Of a DNA stretch of 64,000 nucleotides, positions 25,707-34,206 are shown piece by piece. Position numbers and translations under genes: made by a program. The notes under the pieces are model-generated. The model was not told where the DNA came from and did not search any database. It was given only the letters and a program-made list of their open reading frames with translations. Location of the stretch: positions 7,599,501-7,663,500 of the forward strand of contig NZ_CP108036.1 of assembly GCF_036170895.1 (NCBI RefSeq), read 5' to 3'. The stretch comes from Streptomyces erythrochromogenes (GTDB lineage Bacteria > Actinomycetota > Actinomycetes > Streptomycetales > Streptomycetaceae). The number at the start of each line of letters is the position of its first letter. Position 1 is the stretch's first letter.

Positions 25707-26225
25707 TCAGGAGTCCCGGCCCCGCTCCAGTACGCCGCGTACGAAGGCCGCCTGGCCGGCGTGCTGGAGGTCGTCGGCGAGCACGCTGACCAGGCGCACG
25801 CCGAGGGTGACCGGCGGGTCCCAGCGCTCGTCGACCACCCGGTCCAGGTCGGCGGCCGCGAGCCCCCGGACGAAGCCCAGGCTCTGCTCGTGCACCGCGT
25901 CGAAGTAGCCCAGGAGCAGCTCGCCCGAGTCGACCCGGACCGTGCCCGCCTGCCGTGCCGAGTGGCCGTAGCCGGTGGACCCGGCGGGCAGCGGCAGGTC
26001 GAACCGGTCCGCCCAGCCCCCGGCCTGCCACACCTGCTCAAGGCCCGCCGCGGCCGCGATGTGGTCGTCCTGGATCCGGGTCAGGTGCCAGACCAGCCAG
26101 GTGATCGAGTTCGCCGCCGGGTCGACGCGGGCGGCCAGCAGTTCCGCCGGCACCCCGTCCACGGCCTCGTACACGACCTCCCGGATCCGACCGAAACCGT
26201 CCGCGATGACGTCCGTAGCCTTCAT
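25707..26225 (-). CDS. DinB/DUF664-type protein
   Basis: A 172-residue helical protein. ATDVIADGFGRIREVVYEAV, the family-type NSITWLVWHLTRIQDDHI with its metal-ligand His, and a second His-containing segment (LADDLQHAGQAAFVRG) point to the DinB four-helix family, close to DUF664. Members bind a divalent metal and some are thiol (mycothiol)-dependent transferases. The start at 26225 (MKATDVI) is preferred to an ATG five codons upstream. The reaction is unknown. Confidence 0.78.
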   Translation of the reverse strand: MKATDVIADGFGRIREVVYEAVDGVPAELLAARVDPAANSITWLVWHLTRIQDDHIAAAAGLEQVWQAGGWADRFDLPLPAGSTGYGHSARQAGTVRVDSGELLLGYFDAVHEQSLGFVRGLAAADLDRVVDERWDPPVTLGVRLVSVLADDLQHAGQAAFVRGVLERGRDS

Positions 26226-26240
26226 GCACCCACCATGCAA

Positions 26241-26292
26241 GGCCCGGCGGCCCGCCCGGCGCGAACGACACGCGGGGGCGGGCCGCCGGGCC
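26241..26292 (-). terminator. Terminator hairpin after the MFS gene
   Basis: Perfect 16-base arms (26241-26256 and 26277-26292) of GGCCCGGCGGCCCGCC and its complement, starting 14 bases after the MFS stop and reaching to just upstream of the DinB-like gene. Confidence 0.72.
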
Positions 26293-26305
26293 GGCGGTCA
26301 CGGGG

Positions 26306-27820
26306 TCAGCCGACGGCGTCGGCCTTCTCGGGCTCGGCGGTCCGGGCCGGTTCGGCTGCGGCGGGCCGCCCGGGGGCTGCCGCGACGGGTCCCCTGCCGC
26401 CGCGCAGGCCGAGCCAGCCGATCAGCCCGACCAGGGCGAAGGCGGCGGCGCCGATCACGAATGTGAGGGTGAACCCGGACTCGGCGGGCAGCGGGGGTAC
26501 CCCTGCGGGGAGGTGCTCGATGGTCTTGGAGGCCAGGATCGTGGTGACGACGGCGCTGCCGATCGCGCTGCCCGTCGAGCGGGAGATCGAGTTGATGCCG
26601 TTGGCGATGCCGCTCTGGTGCGGCGGGACGCTGGACATGATCACGGCGGGCATGGCGGCGTAGCCGAAGCTGACGGCCGCACCGACGACCAGGCCGGAGC
26701 CGATCACCGAGAACGCGTGGCTGTGGTCCACCGCGAGCCAGGCGAAGCCGACCGCGCCCAGCACGGCAGCCATGCCCAGGGCCACGCGCGGACCGCGGTG
26801 GCGCACGATCTGGCCGCCGACGGGCGAGGCCAGCAACGAGACGATCGCGCTGGGCAGCAGGAACTGCACGGAGGCGCGCAGGATCGAGGCGTCGAAGCCG
26901 TAGCCGGTGAGCGCCTCGGGCATCTGCACCAGGTACGACACGCCGAGGAAGCTCGCGAACATGCCGAAGCCGACGAAGAGGCCGGCCAGGTTGGCCATGA
27001 GCACCGGGCGGTGCACGAACATCTTCATGTCGACCAGGGGCTCGCGGACCTTTAGCTCGGTCACCACCCAGACGGCGGCCATGACGGCGGCGCCGGCGAA
27101 GCTGCCGAGCGTACGGCCGGAGGTCCAACCCCACTCGTGGCCCTGCGAGATCGCCAGCAGGAGCAGCAGCAGCGCGGCACCGAGGGTCAGGGCGCCGAGG
27201 AAGTCGGTGCGCCCGCCCGTCTTGGTGCGGGTGGCGGGAACCAGGAGGACCACGGCGAGCAGGGCGAGGACCGCGAGGCCGGTCGCCATCCAGAAGGCGT
27301 TGCGGTAGTCCGCGTCGGGTCCCGAGGTGAGCAGGCCGGTGGCCACGAGCGCGAGGCCGCTGCCGAACGCGAGCGTGCCGCTGACCAGTGCCATCGCACC
27401 GGGCAGCTTCTGCGGGCGGACCTCTTCACGCAGCACCGAGAGCGCGAGCGGGAAGATCGCGGTGGCGGCGCCCTGGAGGACGCGGCCCAGGATCAGCAGC
27501 GGGAGCGAAGAGGCCAGCGCCGTGAGGACGGAGCCCGCGACCATCACGCCGAGGACGGCCACCAGGGTGGGCTTCTTGCCGTGCTGGTCGCCGAACCGGC
27601 CGAGGAGCGGCGTGAAGACCGCCGCCGACAGCAGGGTGGCGGTGGTCACCCAGCTCACGTTCGCGGTCGAGGTGCCGAGATCGTCGCGGATCAGGCCGAG
27701 GATGGGGACCGGCAGGGTCTGCATCATCGACACGACCATCGCGGCGAGGCTCAGGGCGAAGACGATGACCGTCTCGTTGCGCTGCCCGGAGGCAGGGGCG
27801 GCTGCGGATGGGGTGCTCAT
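26306..27820 (-). CDS. MFS drug transporter, DHA2 (14-helix) family
   Basis: A 504-residue integral membrane protein with about 14 hydrophobic segments, as in EmrB/QacA-type proton-driven multidrug exporters. Motif A-like GRFGDQHGKKP follows helix 2, LGRVLQGAATAIFPLALSVL is a typical helix 4/motif C region, and an unstructured Ala/Pro tail ends the protein. It is divergent from a MarR-family gene, with palindromes between, the usual arrangement for ligand-inducible efflux. Substrate not predictable. Confidence 0.9.
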   Translation of the reverse strand: MSTPSAAAPASGQRNETVIVFALSLAAMVVSMMQTLPVPILGLIRDDLGTSTANVSWVTTATLLSAAVFTPLLGRFGDQHGKKPTLVAVLGVMVAGSVLTALASSLPLLILGRVLQGAATAIFPLALSVLREEVRPQKLPGAMALVSGTLAFGSGLALVATGLLTSGPDADYRNAFWMATGLAVLALLAVVLLVPATRTKTGGRTDFLGALTLGAALLLLLLAISQGHEWGWTSGRTLGSFAGAAVMAAVWVVTELKVREPLVDMKMFVHRPVLMANLAGLFVGFGMFASFLGVSYLVQMPEALTGYGFDASILRASVQFLLPSAIVSLLASPVGGQIVRHRGPRVALGMAAVLGAVGFAWLAVDHSHAFSVIGSGLVVGAAVSFGYAAMPAVIMSSVPPHQSGIANGINSISRSTGSAIGSAVVTTILASKTIEHLPAGVPPLPAESGFTLTFVIGAAAFALVGLIGWLGLRGGRGPVAAAPGRPAAAEPARTAEPEKADAVG

Positions 27821-27874
27821 GGCGGGGGGACCTTCTTCGTGTTTCGGAGCTGAGGAGCTTCGGAACCCAGATGT

Positions 27875-27887
27875 TTGATGTCATCAA
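27875..27887. promoter_or_regulatory. Candidate MarR operator 1 (perfect palindrome)
   Basis: TTGATG-T-CATCAA is a perfect six-base inverted repeat with a one-base centre, 55 bases upstream of the MFS start. It shares TCAAGTAA at its right edge with the second site. Confidence 0.55.
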
Positions 27888-27925
27888 GTAACTCGATCGA
27901 AGGTAGAGGTCGATATTTCAGGTAG

Positions 27926-27941
27926 TCAAGTAAACAATTGA
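27926..27941. promoter_or_regulatory. Candidate MarR operator 2
   Basis: TCAAGTAAACAATTGA carries TCAA/TTGA half-sites with an eight-base spacer and repeats the TCAAGTAA of the first site. It is close to the presumed MarR promoter (GATAAT lies immediately to its right), suiting autoregulation. Confidence 0.5.
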
Positions 27942-27972
27942 TAATGTGAACCATCCTGAGTACGCTCCAGTC

Positions 27973-28407
27973 ATGAGCGAGACCGCCACCCACCCCACGA
28001 AGGTCCAGCTGCTGGAGCTGCTCGCCGCCATCGGCACCGCCCAGTGGCGCGAGTTCGCCGCGGCCGCGGCCCAGTACGGCCTCACCCCCACCCAGGCCCG
28101 GGTCCTCGCCCAGCTGGACGGCCCGGTGCCCATGCGCGGCCTCGCCGCCCTGCTGGTCTGCGACGCGTCCAACGTGACCGGCATCGTGGACCGCCTGGAG
28201 GCCCGCGAGCTCGTGCGCCGGGAGGCGTCCCCCGCCGACCGCCGCGTCAAGAACGTGGTGGCCACCGAGGCCGGCCGGGACGTCATCCGCCGGGTACGGC
28301 AGGAGACGCAGTCGGCGCACGGCGCGCTCGACACCCTCGACGAGACCGAGTGCGCGACGCTCTACGCCCTGCTGGCCCGCCTGCGGCCGTCGATGGAGAA
28401 GAGCTAG
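27973..28407 (+). CDS. MarR-family transcriptional regulator
   Basis: A 144-residue winged-helix repressor. The DNA-binding segment is LTPTQARVLAQLDGPVPMRG, LLVCDASNVTGIVDRLEARELV and REASPADRRVKNV (the wing with conserved D-x-R). It is flanked by dimerisation helices. It is divergent from the DHA2 exporter and probably represses it and itself through the intervening palindromes. I take the ATG at 27973; a GTG at 27946 is possible. There is no clear ribosome site, so a leaderless transcript is possible. Confidence 0.88.
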   Translation: MSETATHPTKVQLLELLAAIGTAQWREFAAAAAQYGLTPTQARVLAQLDGPVPMRGLAALLVCDASNVTGIVDRLEARELVRREASPADRRVKNVVATEAGRDVIRRVRQETQSAHGALDTLDETECATLYALLARLRPSMEKS

Positions 28408-28418
28408 TCTCGACCTCC

Positions 28419-28790
28419 GTGGACACCCTTCAGAAGATCAACGACGTGCCCGTCCTGATGTGCGGGGCCGAGGGCGAGACCATCGCGGGTGAACGCGAGG
28501 CCCTGGACTGCATCGGCAACGCCTCCTACCAGGGCGCCGAGTGGGCGGTCATCCCGGTCGAGCGCTTCGACGAGGCGTTCTTCCGGCTGAGCACCCGGGT
28601 CGCGGGCGAGATCATCCAGAAGTTCGTCCAGTACCGGATGGGCATCGTCGTCCTCGGCGACATCTCCCGCCACACGGCGGCCAGCACGGCGCTGCGGGAC
28701 TTCGTCCGCGAGTGCAACCGGGGCCGCCAGACGTGGTTCCTCGCCGACGCCGAGGAACTGCGTGCCCGGCTGACCGGGACCGGGGCGTGA
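28419..28790 (+). CDS. DUF4180 protein
   Basis: A 123-residue soluble protein starting at GTG 28419, 11 bases after the MarR gene. The family features are ALDCIGNASYQGAEWAVIP, STRVAGEIIQKFVQYRMGIV, VLGDIS and LRDFVRECNRGRQ. DUF4180 proteins are small single-domain proteins of unknown function. It overlaps the next gene by GTGA, so MarR, DUF4180 and HutD may form one transcript. Confidence 0.85.
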   Translation: MDTLQKINDVPVLMCGAEGETIAGEREALDCIGNASYQGAEWAVIPVERFDEAFFRLSTRVAGEIIQKFVQYRMGIVVLGDISRHTAASTALRDFVRECNRGRQTWFLADAEELRARLTGTGA

Positions 28791-29362
28791 CCGGCGGCGA
28801 CGTCCGCGTCCTGCGCGCGGCCGACCGCCCCGCCACGGTGTGGAAGAACGGCGGGGGAGTCACCCGGGAGATCGCCGCCTGGCCCGCGGACGCCGACATG
28901 GACTCGTTCCGGTGGCGGGCGAGTCTGGCCGAGGTGGCCGCGGACGGCCCCTTCTCGGCCTTCCCCGGGATCGACCGCACCCTCACCCTCGCCGAGGGCG
29001 CGGGCATGGACCTCGCCGTGGGCGGCGCGCACCGGCTCGTGGCCGAACGTTTCGCACCGCAGGACTTCGCGGGGGACGAGCCGACCGACTGCCGGCTCGT
29101 CTCCGGCCCCGTCGTGAACTTCAACGTGATGTACCGCCGCGGCGCGGCGACGGCCGAGACGGCCGTCGTACGGGGCCGGCTCACCCTGGCCGCCGAACCC
29201 GGCGAGACCCTGCTGGTGGTCGCCCTGGACGGCCCGGCGACGCTCGAAGCGGCGTGGGGCCCGGGCCACGCCCTGGGCCCCTACGACGCTGCCCTCGCGC
29301 GGGGTCCGTTCACCGGACGCCTACGGACCGACGGCCGCGCGGCCGTGGTCCGCCTGCGGTAG
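28787..29362 (+). CDS. HutD-family cupin-like protein
   Basis: A 191-residue protein with the HutD start WKNGGGVTREIAAWP, followed by FRWRASLAEVAADGPFSAFP, GIDRTLTLAEG and NFNVMYRR. HutD is a cupin-like protein linked to histidine utilisation in some bacteria, possibly as a governor of the pathway; no hut genes are near here. The GTG start overlaps the DUF4180 stop. Ends four bases before a convergent gene. Confidence 0.85.
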   Translation: MTGGDVRVLRAADRPATVWKNGGGVTREIAAWPADADMDSFRWRASLAEVAADGPFSAFPGIDRTLTLAEGAGMDLAVGGAHRLVAERFAPQDFAGDEPTDCRLVSGPVVNFNVMYRRGAATAETAVVRGRLTLAAEPGETLLVVALDGPATLEAAWGPGHALGPYDAALARGPFTGRLRTDGRAAVVRLR

Positions 29363-29366
29363 CCGG

Positions 29367-29822
29367 TCACCCGTGCGTCGAGCGGTACGTGGCGGAGCCG
29401 CCGGTGTCCGCGACGACCGTCGGGCAGACGCCACAGGCCGCCGCCCCGCGCTGTGCGAACCAGCGGCAGTCGCGGCGGATGCCGCAGACCGGCAGTGCCC
29501 CGCCGTCCTGCGCCACGTCCGTGCCGTCCGTGGCGTCCGGGTCGTCGAGGATGTGGTCGATGACGCCGCAGGCGGTCCCGGTCCACTGCGCGCAGGCGGC
29601 TTCCGCGCAGGGTTCCGTGAACCGGTAGCGCATCTCGGGGCGGCCCGCGGCGTCGAGCCGGTCGGCGAAGGCCCGGTCGACGAACACGGGCTCGGGCAGG
29701 TAGGCCAGGCGTCCGCCGCCGGTCATCACGCCCAGCAGCGCGGAGCCTTCGCGGCAGACACCGCTGGGACAGCTGCGCGGCCCCGCCCGCCGCTCCTCGC
29801 CGCCGCCGGCCATCGGGCTCAT
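29367..29822 (-). CDS. Cysteine-rich hypothetical protein
   Basis: A 151-residue soluble protein with about ten cysteines arranged as SCPSGVC, EPCAEAAC, ACG, VCGIRRDC and ACGVCP. It has the appearance of a metal- or Fe-S-binding protein. Its ATG at 29822 overlaps the stop of the upstream small gene (ATGA), so the two are coupled. No known family is recognised, and the electron-carrier or zinc-protein reading is inference from the cysteines alone. Confidence 0.65.
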   Translation of the reverse strand: MSPMAGGGEERRAGPRSCPSGVCREGSALLGVMTGGGRLAYLPEPVFVDRAFADRLDAAGRPEMRYRFTEPCAEAACAQWTGTACGVIDHILDDPDATDGTDVAQDGGALPVCGIRRDCRWFAQRGAAACGVCPTVVADTGGSATYRSTHG

Positions 29823-30064
29823 CGCCGGATTCCGGCCTCTTCCTCGGCGAACCTCTGGAGGTCCTGCACCAGTACCTCCCGGGGCAGGCCGTGCCACCAG
29901 ACCTTCGGGTTCAGCCGCACGGCGACGGCGTCGCGCGGTCCGAAGTCGCCCAGCGCCAGCGCGCCGGCCTGGGCGATGGCCCGGCCGATCCGTTCCTGCT
30001 GCTCGTCGCTCAGCTCGACGCCGGTGACGACGAACGTGAACTCGTTCTTGTTGTTGCCGCCCAT
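29819..30064 (-). CDS. Small hypothetical protein coupled to the Cys-rich gene
   Basis: An 81-residue protein starting MGGNNKNEFTFVVTGVELSD with GAGG upstream. It contains SDEQQERIGRAIAQAGALAL and an aromatic WWHGLPREV segment. It is short, soluble and without Cys or signal peptide. It resembles small alpha/beta domains that often accompany secreted or peptide-like products, but I cannot assign a family. Its stop overlaps the Cys-rich protein's start. Confidence 0.65.
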   Translation of the reverse strand: MGGNNKNEFTFVVTGVELSDEQQERIGRAIAQAGALALGDFGPRDAVAVRLNPKVWWHGLPREVLVQDLQRFAEEEAGIRR

Positions 30065-30186
30065 GGTGACTCCTCTGTCCGGGACGGTCGGTTCCCCGCT
30101 CGACCGTAGGAGCGGGGCCGTGATGCCGCGATCGGTGCGGATCGAGCGGGTGAAGATCCCGGGCCGGCCGGGGGCCCGGGCGGGGC

Positions 30187-31992
30187 TCAGCGGGTGCCGA
30201 GCTTGACCCACTTCGCCGTGCTGGGGACCCCCTTCGCGTCCAGCAGGAAGAGCATGTAGTAGCCCGGCGGGGCGTCGGCCGCGCCGGGCGGGGTCCGCAG
30301 CCCGATCCGGTCGCCCTGGATACCGGTGAGCCGCAGGTCCAGGTGGCGCTGGCTGGTGTTCACCGAGTGCGTGACCGTCGTCGGGGCCAGCAGGACGGCG
30401 CGCTCCACGTCCTTCGCCGTCGAGCTGGACACCTGGAACACCGTGTCGTAGCGGAGGTCGCCCGCCGGGGCCCGGTCGAGGGCCGGCCGGGCACCCCGGT
30501 GCAGGTAGGCGGGCTCGTAGAGCTCGATGCTCCCGTCCATCCCGTCCTTGATGTCGGGATCGTTGGCGATCTGCTGGAGTTCGTCGCCGGTGACCATCAT
30601 CCGGCCGTCCGGCAGGATCAGGGCGTTGGAGTGGTAGCCGCGGGGCAGCCGCTGGGCCGGCCCCAGCTTCCAGCGGCCGCGCGCGTCGCGCACCTCGATC
30701 TGCCGGTACTTCAGATCGGCCTGCGGATTGAACGGGCCGTGGCCGTAGTCCCGGGTGTCCAGGGCTCCGTTCACGGTGAGCAGCGTGCCGTCCGGCAGGA
30801 TCAGGGTGCCGTCCTGGGTGCGGCCGAAGGCCCTGGGCTCCTCGGTCGTCCAGCGTCCGCCGGACAGCCGGTAGGTGTGCGGGTCGCGCGGGTCGCCGCC
30901 GAGGACCAGGACGGAGTCCGGGCCGCGGAAGCCGGCCGGCAGCGGCACGGCCGAGCCGTATCCGCGGAAGTCGGCGGGCCGCCGCGGCAGGTCGCCGCGT
31001 ACGTCCTTGACCGGGTTGAAGAGCCACTGCTGGTCGGCGTCGCGGCCGAGGCCGTAGATCATCCCGTCGCGCAGCGAGAAGAGGTGCGGGTAGTCGTTGC
31101 GGAAGGGGGCGTCCGAGCGGAGGGGCTCGGCGGGTACGCCGGCCGGGATGTCGTACGGCCGCCAGGGCACGCGGTGCCCCAGCGCGGGGAAGCGCTCCAC
31201 CACCGGGGTGGGGGTGCCGGTGCCGCGCTCGGACTGGCCGGACATGATGATCTGCCGGCCGTCCGCCCCGGTCACGACGGAGGGGTACCAGCGGCCGACG
31301 GCCATGTCGCGGTTGCGGAACCACTTCTCGGTCCACGGGTCGAAGACGAAGGACAGTTTGGCGCCGCTGCCGCCCTTGCCGCCGACGTTGCCGCCGAACA
31401 CCCCGACCATCCCGTTGGGCAGGTACGAGTGCCCGGCGCAGAAGAACGGGGCCGGGCGCGGGGAGTAGGTGCCGTCGGGCATCAGCACCACCGGCGGCGG
31501 CACGTTCCGGAAGGCCCGGGCCCCGGTCCCCTCGGCGGGGTCCCAGAGCCAGGCGCGGCCCGCGTTGGTCCGGCCGACGGTGTTCGTCGGCCCGGTCTCC
31601 TTCGTGGGGTCGGCCTCGACGCGCTCGAAGGAGAACAGCAGCACCTTGCCCGTGGGCAGCAGGGCCACGTGGACGCCGAAGTCGGGGGAGGGGAAGAACT
31701 GCGTGAAGCGGCCGAACCGGGCCGCGTCGAAACCGGCGTTGGCCCTGCGCTGGGACTCCTCCAGCGAGGCCAGGCTCGCCGTCCGCTTCGACTGCGGATA
31801 CCGCTGGGTCCCCTTGGCGGCCCGGCGCAGCCCCGCGTGGGCGCGGGCGTGGTCCTCGCCCAGCACGGCGGCCTCGTCGCCGGTGTGGTGGACCGCGGCC
31901 CGGGCCGGTGCGGGCGGCCCGGCCGTCGGGACGGCCAGGGCGGCGGCGAGGGCCAGCACCGACAGGACGGCGGACCGTGGTGCGCGGGACAT
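30187..31992 (-). CDS. Secreted copper-radical oxidase (galactose oxidase/GlxA-like, AA5)
   Basis: A 601-residue secreted protein. A signal peptide (SAVLSVLALAAALAVPTAG) is followed by an N-terminal helical region, a kelch-type seven-bladed propeller and a C-terminal DUF1929 immunoglobulin-like domain. All radical-copper residues are present: Cys185 (FFCAGHS) for the Tyr-Cys cofactor with Tyr236 (RWYPS), Tyr453-His454 (GYHSNA) and His542 (VTHSVN). It should oxidise an alcohol or aldehyde with O2, giving H2O2. GlxA of S. coelicolor, needed for hyphal-tip glycan deposition, lies beside cslA; here no cslA is adjacent. The ATG at 31992 follows TGAGGAG. Confidence 0.9.
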   Translation of the reverse strand: MSRAPRSAVLSVLALAAALAVPTAGPPAPARAAVHHTGDEAAVLGEDHARAHAGLRRAAKGTQRYPQSKRTASLASLEESQRRANAGFDAARFGRFTQFFPSPDFGVHVALLPTGKVLLFSFERVEADPTKETGPTNTVGRTNAGRAWLWDPAEGTGARAFRNVPPPVVLMPDGTYSPRPAPFFCAGHSYLPNGMVGVFGGNVGGKGGSGAKLSFVFDPWTEKWFRNRDMAVGRWYPSVVTGADGRQIIMSGQSERGTGTPTPVVERFPALGHRVPWRPYDIPAGVPAEPLRSDAPFRNDYPHLFSLRDGMIYGLGRDADQQWLFNPVKDVRGDLPRRPADFRGYGSAVPLPAGFRGPDSVLVLGGDPRDPHTYRLSGGRWTTEEPRAFGRTQDGTLILPDGTLLTVNGALDTRDYGHGPFNPQADLKYRQIEVRDARGRWKLGPAQRLPRGYHSNALILPDGRMMVTGDELQQIANDPDIKDGMDGSIELYEPAYLHRGARPALDRAPAGDLRYDTVFQVSSSTAKDVERAVLLAPTTVTHSVNTSQRHLDLRLTGIQGDRIGLRTPPGAADAPPGYYMLFLLDAKGVPSTAKWVKLGTR

Positions 31993-32259
31993 GGGACTCC
32001 TCACCGCAGGAGGGCCCGGCGCCGAGACCGGCTCCGGACCCGCTGATGGCCTGAAGGATCTCGGCGATATTAGGACAAAGCGAATGCCTGGGTGGCTGCG
32101 ACCCGACGCGATCGGGGCTCCCCGAAGGCCTCTTGGGGCCGTTCGGCGGGGGGACATGGTGCGGTTTATCGTTTCTGCGGTGAATCGTTTCGACCGTCAA
32201 GGTGAGGCCGCGTACCCGCCGACCGGCCCCGCACGTCGCGGACCGCTATCCATGTCGGT

Positions 32260-32910
32260 GTGATCAAGTCGCTCCGTACCGGATTCACCGCAGCCGCCGT
32301 GACCGCAACGCTCGTCACGCTCAGCCCCTCCGCGGGGGCCTCCGCCTCGGCCCCCCTCGACCAGGTGACCGTGGACGTCGCCACGGTCAACGGATCGGGG
32401 TGCCGCCCCGGCAGCGCCACCGTCGCCGTGTCACCCGACAACTCCGCCTTCACCGTCACCTACAGCGAGTACGTGGCCCAGGCAGGCGGCGGAGCCCCCG
32501 CCGTCGAGGGCCGCAAGAACTGCCTCCTGTCCCTCGTCGTGCACGTCCCGCAGGGCTACACCTACGCCATCGCGAAGGTCGACTACCGGGGCTTCGGCAG
32601 CCTCCAGCCGGGCGCGATCGGCACGCAGAAGGCCAGCTACTACTTCCAGGGCATGAGCCAGACCGCCTACCGGACCCACCGGTTCGACGGCGCGCTCGAC
32701 GACAACTGGCAGGCCACCGACACCACGGGCATCGAGGCCCTGGCCTGGTCGCCCTGCGGCGAGCAGCGCAACTTCAACATCAACACCGAACTGCGAGCGG
32801 AAGTGGGCACGTCCGACCCGTCGAAGACCAGCTTCATGGCCCTCGACTCGACGGACGGCAGCATCAACAGCGTCTACCACTTCTCCTGGAAGCAGTGCGC
32901 ACGGCACTGA
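32260..32910 (+). CDS. Secreted DUF4360 protein
   Basis: A 216-residue exported protein. The signal peptide is IKSLRTGFTAAAVTATLVTL to about SASA; the mature part begins with DVATVNGSGCRPGS. The DUF4360 pattern (VTYSEYVAQAGGG, NCLLSLVVHVPQGYTYAIAKVDYRG and the Cys near the end) is clear. Its function is unknown. The start is a GTG at 32260 with no ribosome site. TATCCA at 32247-32252 is a possible -10 giving a leaderless message, but the -35 is poor. Confidence 0.82.
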   Translation: MIKSLRTGFTAAAVTATLVTLSPSAGASASAPLDQVTVDVATVNGSGCRPGSATVAVSPDNSAFTVTYSEYVAQAGGGAPAVEGRKNCLLSLVVHVPQGYTYAIAKVDYRGFGSLQPGAIGTQKASYYFQGMSQTAYRTHRFDGALDDNWQATDTTGIEALAWSPCGEQRNFNINTELRAEVGTSDPSKTSFMALDSTDGSINSVYHFSWKQCARH

Positions 32911-32923
32911 CCGGGCCGTACCC

Positions 32924-32947
32924 GGGGCCCGTCGTCGTACGGGCCCC
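32924..32947. terminator. Bidirectional terminator hairpin
   Basis: Nine-base arms GGGGCCCGT and ACGGGCCCC with a six-base loop sit between the DUF4360 stop (32910) and the LacI-type gene stop (32951). Confidence 0.7.
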
Positions 32948-32950
32948 GCG

Positions 32951-33994
32951 TCAGCCCGACGCGCGCTGCACCAGGGCCGTCTCGGTTATCACCGGGCCCG
33001 GCACGGTCCTGCCCTCGCGGCCGTCGGCCAGCCGCTCCATCAGCAGCCGCGCCATCATCCGCCCCATGCCCTCGATGTCCTGACGCACGGTCGTCAGCGG
33101 CGGGTCGGCGCTCTCCGCCACCGGCTCGGCGTCGTCGAAGCCGACCACCGCCACCTCCGCGGGAACCGCCCGGCCGCGCTCCCGCAGCACGCGCAGCGCA
33201 CCCGTCGCCATCAGGTCGTTGCCGGCGAACACCGCGTCGATCGAGGGGTCCCGGTCCAGCAGTTCGGCCATCGCGCGGGCCCCGCCCGCCGCGGTGAAGT
33301 CTCCTACGGAGACCAACTCGGGCTCCGCGGCCGGGAGCACGTCGTGGTAGCCGCTCAGCCGGTCGGCCGCCGAAGTCTGGTCGAGCGGGCCGCAGATGTG
33401 CGCGATCCGCCGCCGCCCCTGCGCGAGCAGGTGCCGTACGGCGTCCCGGGCGCCCCCGCGGTTGTCCGCGTCGACGTACGTCACCTTGTCGTCCTCACCG
33501 GGCCCGGCGGTCCAGCCGGGGCGGCCGCCGTAGACCATGGGCATGCCAATGCGGCTGGCGATGGCGGGCAGCGGATCGTCGGTGTGCAAGGAGAAGGCGA
33601 GCGCCCCGTCGACGTGGCCGCCGGCCAGGTACCGCTCGATGCGGTCGTAGTCGCAGAGGTCCTCCACCAGCAGCAGCACCAGCTGGGTGTCGTGCGCGGT
33701 CAACTCCTTGCTGATACCGCGTATCTGACGGGAGAAGAAGGGATCCGAGAAGATCCTGGCCTCGGGCTCGGGGATGATCACTGCTACGGCGCCGGTGCGC
33801 CGGGTGACCAGCGTGCGCGCCGCGTGGTTCGGGATGTATCCCAGCTCCTGGATCGCCGTCTGCACCCGGTCCGCCAGATGCGGGCGCACCCCGTCGCCGC
33901 CGTTGACCACACGGGAGACCGTGGCCCTCGACACGCCCGCGAGCGCCGCGACGGCCTCCAGGGTGGGACGGCTGCCGGAACGCGGTTCGGGCAC
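32951..33994 (-). CDS. LacI-family transcriptional regulator
   Basis: A 347-residue repressor. The N-terminal HTH is TLEAVAALAGVSRATVSRVVNG with the hinge ELGYIPNHAARTLVTRRTGA, followed by a periplasmic-binding-protein fold for a sugar or similar ligand. The GTG at 33994 is preceded by an exact GGAGGAAATCAC; the ATG seven codons upstream overlaps that site and is rejected. The minus-strand neighbour upstream is a PRC-barrel gene, so the target operon is not obvious; a carbohydrate regulon elsewhere is likely. Confidence 0.9.
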   Translation of the reverse strand: MPEPRSGSRPTLEAVAALAGVSRATVSRVVNGGDGVRPHLADRVQTAIQELGYIPNHAARTLVTRRTGAVAVIIPEPEARIFSDPFFSRQIRGISKELTAHDTQLVLLLVEDLCDYDRIERYLAGGHVDGALAFSLHTDDPLPAIASRIGMPMVYGGRPGWTAGPGEDDKVTYVDADNRGGARDAVRHLLAQGRRRIAHICGPLDQTSAADRLSGYHDVLPAAEPELVSVGDFTAAGGARAMAELLDRDPSIDAVFAGNDLMATGALRVLRERGRAVPAEVAVVGFDDAEPVAESADPPLTTVRQDIEGMGRMMARLLMERLADGREGRTVPGPVITETALVQRASG

Positions 33995-34206
33995 GTGATT
34001 TCCTCCATGATCCACAGGCGGTGGCCTCGCCGAACAGAAGGGTAACGGGTGATCAACGTACGGTGTGAGGTCAGGTGGGCCGCGGTGCGCGTTCCGGCGG
34101 CGCGGCCTCCCCGGCGCAGACCGGCGCCCCGGCGAAACCGGCCCGGCCGGCGGCTCCCTCAGGGTGGTGCGCCGACCGCTCCGCCGACAGGCCGAGGGCG
34201 ATCCGC

